From: Rhodothermales bacterium
Lineage (GTDB): Bacteria > Bacteroidota > Rhodothermia > Rhodothermales > VXPQ01
Direction of reading: 5' to 3'
DNA: 64,000 nucleotides
NCBI GenBank assembly: GCA_022821845.1
Contig: JAJECT010000024.1
Coordinates: forward strand, 102,193 to 166,192
Positions 60,093 to 64,000 of the stretch are shown here, piece by piece (within the stretch, counting starts at the first letter, position 1; every line of letters begins with the position of its first letter). Under the pieces are notes generated by a model. The model had not been told where the DNA came from. It searched no databases and was given only the letters and a program-made list of their open reading frames with translations. A program made the position numbers and the translations under genes.

Positions 60093-62945
60093 TCATTCAT
60101 CCACGTCCAATTTCAGATTGTGGCCGGCCGCTCGCCACTGCACCTGTTCTCGTAGGGTTAAGGGTCTTAGTTTTGTTGACGAGGCCCTCTGGATGAGACT
60201 ATCCAGAGTCGAGCACATATCCTGATAGGCATCAAATTCCTGCTGGTTGATACGTATGTATTGCCATAGTACACCTGTTGCGTCAGTCATTCGTTGACAC
60301 CATGCCTGCATGGCGGCATCCTTTTGTTCCGTGCCTTCCCAAACGCGCCCTTTCGTTTCGATAATCCAGTGCACTTCACCGCCTGCGGCCTGCTGAACGA
60401 CTACCCAGTCAGGATAATAGAAGCCGATTGCGCCACTCGCTTTCAGATAATCGATACGGAAAACTGTTCCAGAACTACCCTGCTCCGTCGTGCCGAGAGC
60501 CGCAAAGCGGTCCACATCATCGGCATCGTCCAAGAACTCTGCGAAACGGCGCTCAAATTTGTTGTATGTGGCTACGAAATTAAAAAGGGTCTTTTTTGCC
60601 ACCAACGCAGGCAAATCGCGCCGCCAGCTGAAAGGCTTGGTTTGGGATAAACGGAAATCCCGGTTTTTAAACTCGACCGCAGAACGCTCAATGGTAAGTT
60701 TGGCGATCTCGCGAGCCAGATACTTGGCAATGCCTTCTTGTAATTCCAGTCGAGCGAGGTGGGAGCAAAAAGATTCGTCATCCAAATCGACCCGCCTTCC
60801 AAAGCAGTGATTCACTACATAATCCTGTACTATTGGGTATAATTCCGCGAAGCGGTTCGGTAGTTTAGCCCGATCAATGACCTTGTTGGTGATACTTGCC
60901 AGCAACTCTCGTGCATGCGCCATCTGTGGTGCAATGACCTCGCGACTAACCTCCGTCTCGGTAGACGCAAATTCCATCTTAAGTTCGATACGAAACGGTT
61001 CATCCAATTCTTCCTGATCGAAGATTGCATCGAGAGACTGTACGTCCATGTCTGAAAATTTGTGTGTATCATACTTCAGACTCGGCTTGGTAAGCGGAAT
61101 CGCGATATCGTACATGCGCCGCTCCTGCACTGGTTCGATGATGATCGGAAGCGATGGCGGTTTCGTAGTGCTGCTCACGCCAACACCTTCTCTTTCCAGT
61201 TGTCCTCGGAGGACATCGAGAAGATTACGTGTGCCCAGCACCTCCAGCGTCTGCGTTTGATCTGGAATTACCTGTGTCATCAGCCGCAAGCCGCGACCGA
61301 TTACTTGCTCTGGAAGAATCTCCGCCTTAGCGGTAAAAGGTCGCAGCCCCAGTACTACCGTAACATTGCGCACATCCCACCCCTCGCGTAGCATCATCAC
61401 ACTGACAATTACTTTGATCCTACTTGTTGGCTTGTCGATATCCCTGGCCGCTTGGCGGGCTATGTCGAGGTCCTTTTTTAAAATTTTACCGGAGTTGTCA
61501 GTGTGGATGACGAGTACCTCGGACTCCTTAAAACCAAACTCCTTGGTTTTCCACAGATACTCACCCAGCGCGTCGGCGTAAGGATTTTTCTCTGCCGTGA
61601 TAAAGAGCACGGGCCGGATCCCAAGCTTATTGTATACCTTTTGGTGTTCTTGCCAACGCTTCACAGCAGCCTGCAACCAATAACCGTACTTTTCAGCCAC
61701 ATTTCCCTTGTTAATTCGCTCAGGGTCTTGGGAAGGTAAATTTTCGTCGGCCTCATTGGTGACAATGAGCGGAGCCTTGACGATTCGATCTTCCACAGCC
61801 TGTGCCAATGGATAGTCCACCACTGTCCAGGGAAAATATATGCCGTTCTGGTCCTTTGGCGTAGCTGAGAAGTCAAGCCATAGCCCTATTCCTTGCGGCA
61901 ACTTGTGATGGATGGCAAGCAGCGACTGGGTCCAAGCCAAGTCTTCATCGTGAACGTGGTGAGCCTCATCGTTCAGTACAACGATATCTTTAAGCGACTT
62001 CACCCTCTCCAGCATGGAACGTTGCCCGGATACCGAAAGGTTTGGTGTGGGCTTCTTACCCAATAGTGCCTCAACGGCGTTTTGCGGCATCCACTTCTCG
62101 TCGCGAGATTCGTAGAGTTGATGAATGTTGGTGAGGAATAGGTTCCCGGATGAATCAGGCTCGGTGGATTCTCCACGCAGAATTACCTTTTGTGCGAACC
62201 TACCTTTCCACTCGGGCGGAATCAATGGTAATTCATGAAATATCCGGTTGTTTGCAAAGTCTTTCTCAAGGCGTTGGTACACAATAACGTTCGGTGCCAC
62301 GATGAGAAAATTCGTAGAGAGTTTGGAGTCAGACTTCCTCAACTTATAGAAATAGGACCATACAACAATCATGGCCATCACCCAAGTCTTGCCCGATCCA
62401 GTCGCCATCTTGAAAGCAAAGCGGCACAGATCTTCAGGCGGCAAATCCTGTATTCGTTCCGCATCCCGTTCAGGTACATAGCGGCGAATCTGCCGTCTAC
62501 CGTCCATGGTGGTCTGAAATGTGATGTTTTTTGAGAGCAGGTCCCTTTGAAAGATCGTCCCATATTCCTCGATCAGCGTCTTGGTATCACGCTGAGAAGC
62601 GATTTCTACCAACCAAACCAATGTCTCGATCGCTTCACGCTGACAGAAGTGGTACCGGAATGGTATGTTGAAATCGGTAACCTGGTGATCCTCATCGAAC
62701 CAATATGAAAAAAGCCTTCGGGTAACGTTGGAGGCACCCTCGTAGCCGCTATCACGCCAAGTATCGACCTCAGCGCGAATTTTCGGAACGAGTAAGAGAT
62801 GACTTACCCGGCGACCAGACGTATCTTCGCGCCAACCGGTCGGAACATCGTCGTCTTTGACCAGATAGGATGTGGGCTTTTCCCACGGGCGACGGCCCGA
62901 AATTTCCGGTAGGTCTTCGTCGTAAGAAATGATCGAGCGTACCAT
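60093..62945 (-). CDS. res: Type III restriction enzyme, Res subunit
   Basis: 950 residues. The SF2 helicase core has KMATGSGKTWVMAMI (Walker A), VLNDEAHHVHDED (DEAH-type box), FSATPKDQ, VSVMMLREGWDVRNV (motif V) and EQVIGRGLRLM (motif VI). The C-terminal endonuclease domain carries YYPDWVVVQ and HWIIETKGR, the PD...ExK site of Res proteins. With the Mod subunit it cuts DNA 25-27 bp from the recognition site after ATP-dependent communication between two sites. It starts 2 bases after the mod stop, so they form one operon. Confidence 0.95.
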   Translation of the reverse strand: MVRSIISYDEDLPEISGRRPWEKPTSYLVKDDDVPTGWREDTSGRRVSHLLLVPKIRAEVDTWRDSGYEGASNVTRRLFSYWFDEDHQVTDFNIPFRYHFCQREAIETLVWLVEIASQRDTKTLIEEYGTIFQRDLLSKNITFQTTMDGRRQIRRYVPERDAERIQDLPPEDLCRFAFKMATGSGKTWVMAMIVVWSYFYKLRKSDSKLSTNFLIVAPNVIVYQRLEKDFANNRIFHELPLIPPEWKGRFAQKVILRGESTEPDSSGNLFLTNIHQLYESRDEKWMPQNAVEALLGKKPTPNLSVSGQRSMLERVKSLKDIVVLNDEAHHVHDEDLAWTQSLLAIHHKLPQGIGLWLDFSATPKDQNGIYFPWTVVDYPLAQAVEDRIVKAPLIVTNEADENLPSQDPERINKGNVAEKYGYWLQAAVKRWQEHQKVYNKLGIRPVLFITAEKNPYADALGEYLWKTKEFGFKESEVLVIHTDNSGKILKKDLDIARQAARDIDKPTSRIKVIVSVMMLREGWDVRNVTVVLGLRPFTAKAEILPEQVIGRGLRLMTQVIPDQTQTLEVLGTRNLLDVLRGQLEREGVGVSSTTKPPSLPIIIEPVQERRMYDIAIPLTKPSLKYDTHKFSDMDVQSLDAIFDQEELDEPFRIELKMEFASTETEVSREVIAPQMAHARELLASITNKVIDRAKLPNRFAELYPIVQDYVVNHCFGRRVDLDDESFCSHLARLELQEGIAKYLAREIAKLTIERSAVEFKNRDFRLSQTKPFSWRRDLPALVAKKTLFNFVATYNKFERRFAEFLDDADDVDRFAALGTTEQGSSGTVFRIDYLKASGAIGFYYPDWVVVQQAAGGEVHWIIETKGRVWEGTEQKDAAMQAWCQRMTDATGVLWQYIRINQQEFDAYQDMCSTLDSLIQRASSTKLRPLTLREQVQWRAAGHNLKLDVDE

Positions 62946-62947
62946 GA

Positions 62948-64000
62948 CTACTTGACCTCCACATCGAAGGCTTGGGAAGTATCATTGCCAAAAACGTCGA
63001 CCACCTTGACCAGTACGCAATATGTGCCAGCCTGTTCATAGATGTGCGTATCTGATACCAGCGAAAGCAACCGATTCTTCCGAGTACGGTACGCCACAAA
63101 GTTTTGCATGAATGTGTCGTGTTGGAAATTCCAGTCCACTGCCCAATAATCAATCCAGTCTGACCATTTCGATATCTTGCCCCGAATATCTTCCGGTACC
63201 GAATCCGGATTCGGTACCACAAAATCGGTCAGACTCATGTGAAACTGATTAGGGTGTTCGCCTGCTTCGACAGTTGCCTTAAGGTAGGCGAGTTCAAAAA
63301 ACTCCACATCGCCCTTATCGGCTACCTGTCCCTCCATGACCTCGCGGGGGATATTAAGGAGCCGCAACCGCACGCCACGCAACTTAGCGATGTCGTGGAT
63401 CAGGCCGCCACTCTTCGGGTCGGTGCCACCTTGAAGCCCCATTTCCCATTCCCACCCCAACATATGAAGTTCTTTCTGGCCAGATAAGGCACACTCTTCA
63501 AGAGCATGTTCAATGTCGTCAATCGTAACCGGGGCATCCACTGAACCGACATGAACGAGTGCTCCGCCTTTTCGTCCGTGGAGGTACTGCATGCCGGGCA
63601 CTGGCGAAGCACCATACAACCTCAGTATGAATGCGAGGTATTCGTAGAGGGCCTGAGGAGAAACGCGACTTGTGTCAGGATCGAAGGTCACTCCCTGCCA
63701 GTACTGTCGTTCGTACCTGCCGAGGTTAAGAAGGTCAAACGGCTTACATTTCTCAATGCCGAGTAACCGTTTGCGAGTAACGTGAATGGCATAACGGCCA
63801 AGGTCACAACCAATCCAACGACGTCCGAGTCTCTCGGCAACCGCCAGTGTAGTTCCAGAACCGCAGAAAAAATCTGCTATAAGATCACCTGGATTACTGG
63901 AAAGATTAATAATGCGCTCCAAAAGCGCTTCCGGCTTCTGAGTTTGATAGCCGGTTTCCTCCTTGGCTCTCTTAACGAGGTGAAGAGCGTATGTTTGCTT
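62948..64000 (-). CDS. mod: Type III DNA methyltransferase, Mod subunit, truncated by the window edge
   Basis: The frame stays open to the right edge, so the start is outside the window; 350 residues are visible. [20 protein letters not shown] then [19 protein letters not shown] is the motif-I region of the beta-class N6-adenine methyltransferases (FxGxG for S-adenosylmethionine binding). The catalytic (D/N)PPY motif and most of the recognition domain are not in the visible part. The last 150 residues form the Mod C-terminal domain. It provides both methylation and target recognition for Res. Confidence 0.93.
   Translation of the reverse strand, partial: KQTYALHLVKRAKEETGYQTQKPEALLERIINLSSNPGDLIADFFCGSGTTLAVAERLGRRWIGCDLGRYAIHVTRKRLLGIEKCKPFDLLNLGRYERQYWQGVTFDPDTSRVSPQALYEYLAFILRLYGASPVPGMQYLHGRKGGALVHVGSVDAPVTIDDIEHALEECALSGQKELHMLGWEWEMGLQGGTDPKSGGLIHDIAKLRGVRLRLLNIPREVMEGQVADKGDVEFFELAYLKATVEAGEHPNQFHMSLTDFVVPNPDSVPEDIRGKISKWSDWIDYWAVDWNFQHDTFMQNFVAYRTRKNRLLSLVSDTHIYEQAGTYCVLVKVVDVFGNDTSQAFDVEVK

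Overview
The window is about 64 kb of GC-rich chromosomal DNA. Gene content (fused FAD/Fe-S glycolate-oxidase-type dehydrogenase, C-terminal processing peptidase, paired M16 peptidases, RecO, LexA, ComEA-like protein, AcnA-type aconitase) and protein style suggest a high-GC member of the Bacteroidota/Rhodothermota sphere, but no 16S rRNA or other decisive marker is present, so that is an inference. Several promoters are nevertheless close to the ordinary sigma-70 form (TTGACA-N17-TATACT).

Left half (1-38 kb), mostly core genome: a dehydrogenase cut by the left edge; an M1 aminopeptidase and a C-terminal processing protease on the minus strand; LemA, TPM-domain, TPR and CPBP-protease genes in a plus-strand run; a Fic protein with a short partner; a lipocalin-like secreted protein and a two-domain VOC protein; tRNA-Ala(CGC) with hairpin repeats beyond its 3' end and a broken nuclease/methylase remnant; RNase D; a DUF4143 ATPase; aconitase. 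A two-gene helicase-nuclease defence operon of the Hachiman/AbpAB type (18.7-22.9 kb) is preceded by four helically phased palindromes. Next come a LexA-HyuA-HyuB operon, RecO, a ComEA-like protein, an OmpR-type regulator whose phosphoacceptor Asp is Glu, NagB, an active/inactive M16 pair and an ABC exporter.

Right half (37-64 kb), accessory and defence-rich: an HTH-ImmA/IrrE protein divergent from a tandem AAA+ ATPase; an AT-rich orphan; a four-repeat helical protein; a RelE-like/UvrD helicase fusion; a GmrSD-type restriction protein with an unknown partner; IS256 and IS3 remnants; an EcsC-family protein; a Fic-like protein lacking the usual His; a second DUF4143 ATPase; a RecB-like/exonuclease/Upf1-like helicase fusion; an OLD-family nuclease; and a type III restriction-modification operon cut by the right edge.

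The most unusual signal is not a protein. Six copies of one promoter-plus-leader module occur between 41.8 and 60.0 kb. Each has a near-consensus promoter, in most copies a hairpin near the transcript start whose sequence varies while its pairing is kept, a CACTTAAAA box 41-49 nt after the -10, and a second hairpin around a TGTCCA loop. Each module stands in front of a different, unrelated accessory gene, and a seventh, promoterless copy adjoins an IS3 fragment. I read this as a spreading regulatory leader, possibly a structured RNA, shared by single-gene accessory cassettes. A second dispersed motif, two CCTTAA...TTAGG boxes exactly 30 bp apart, lies at the 3' ends of three genes.
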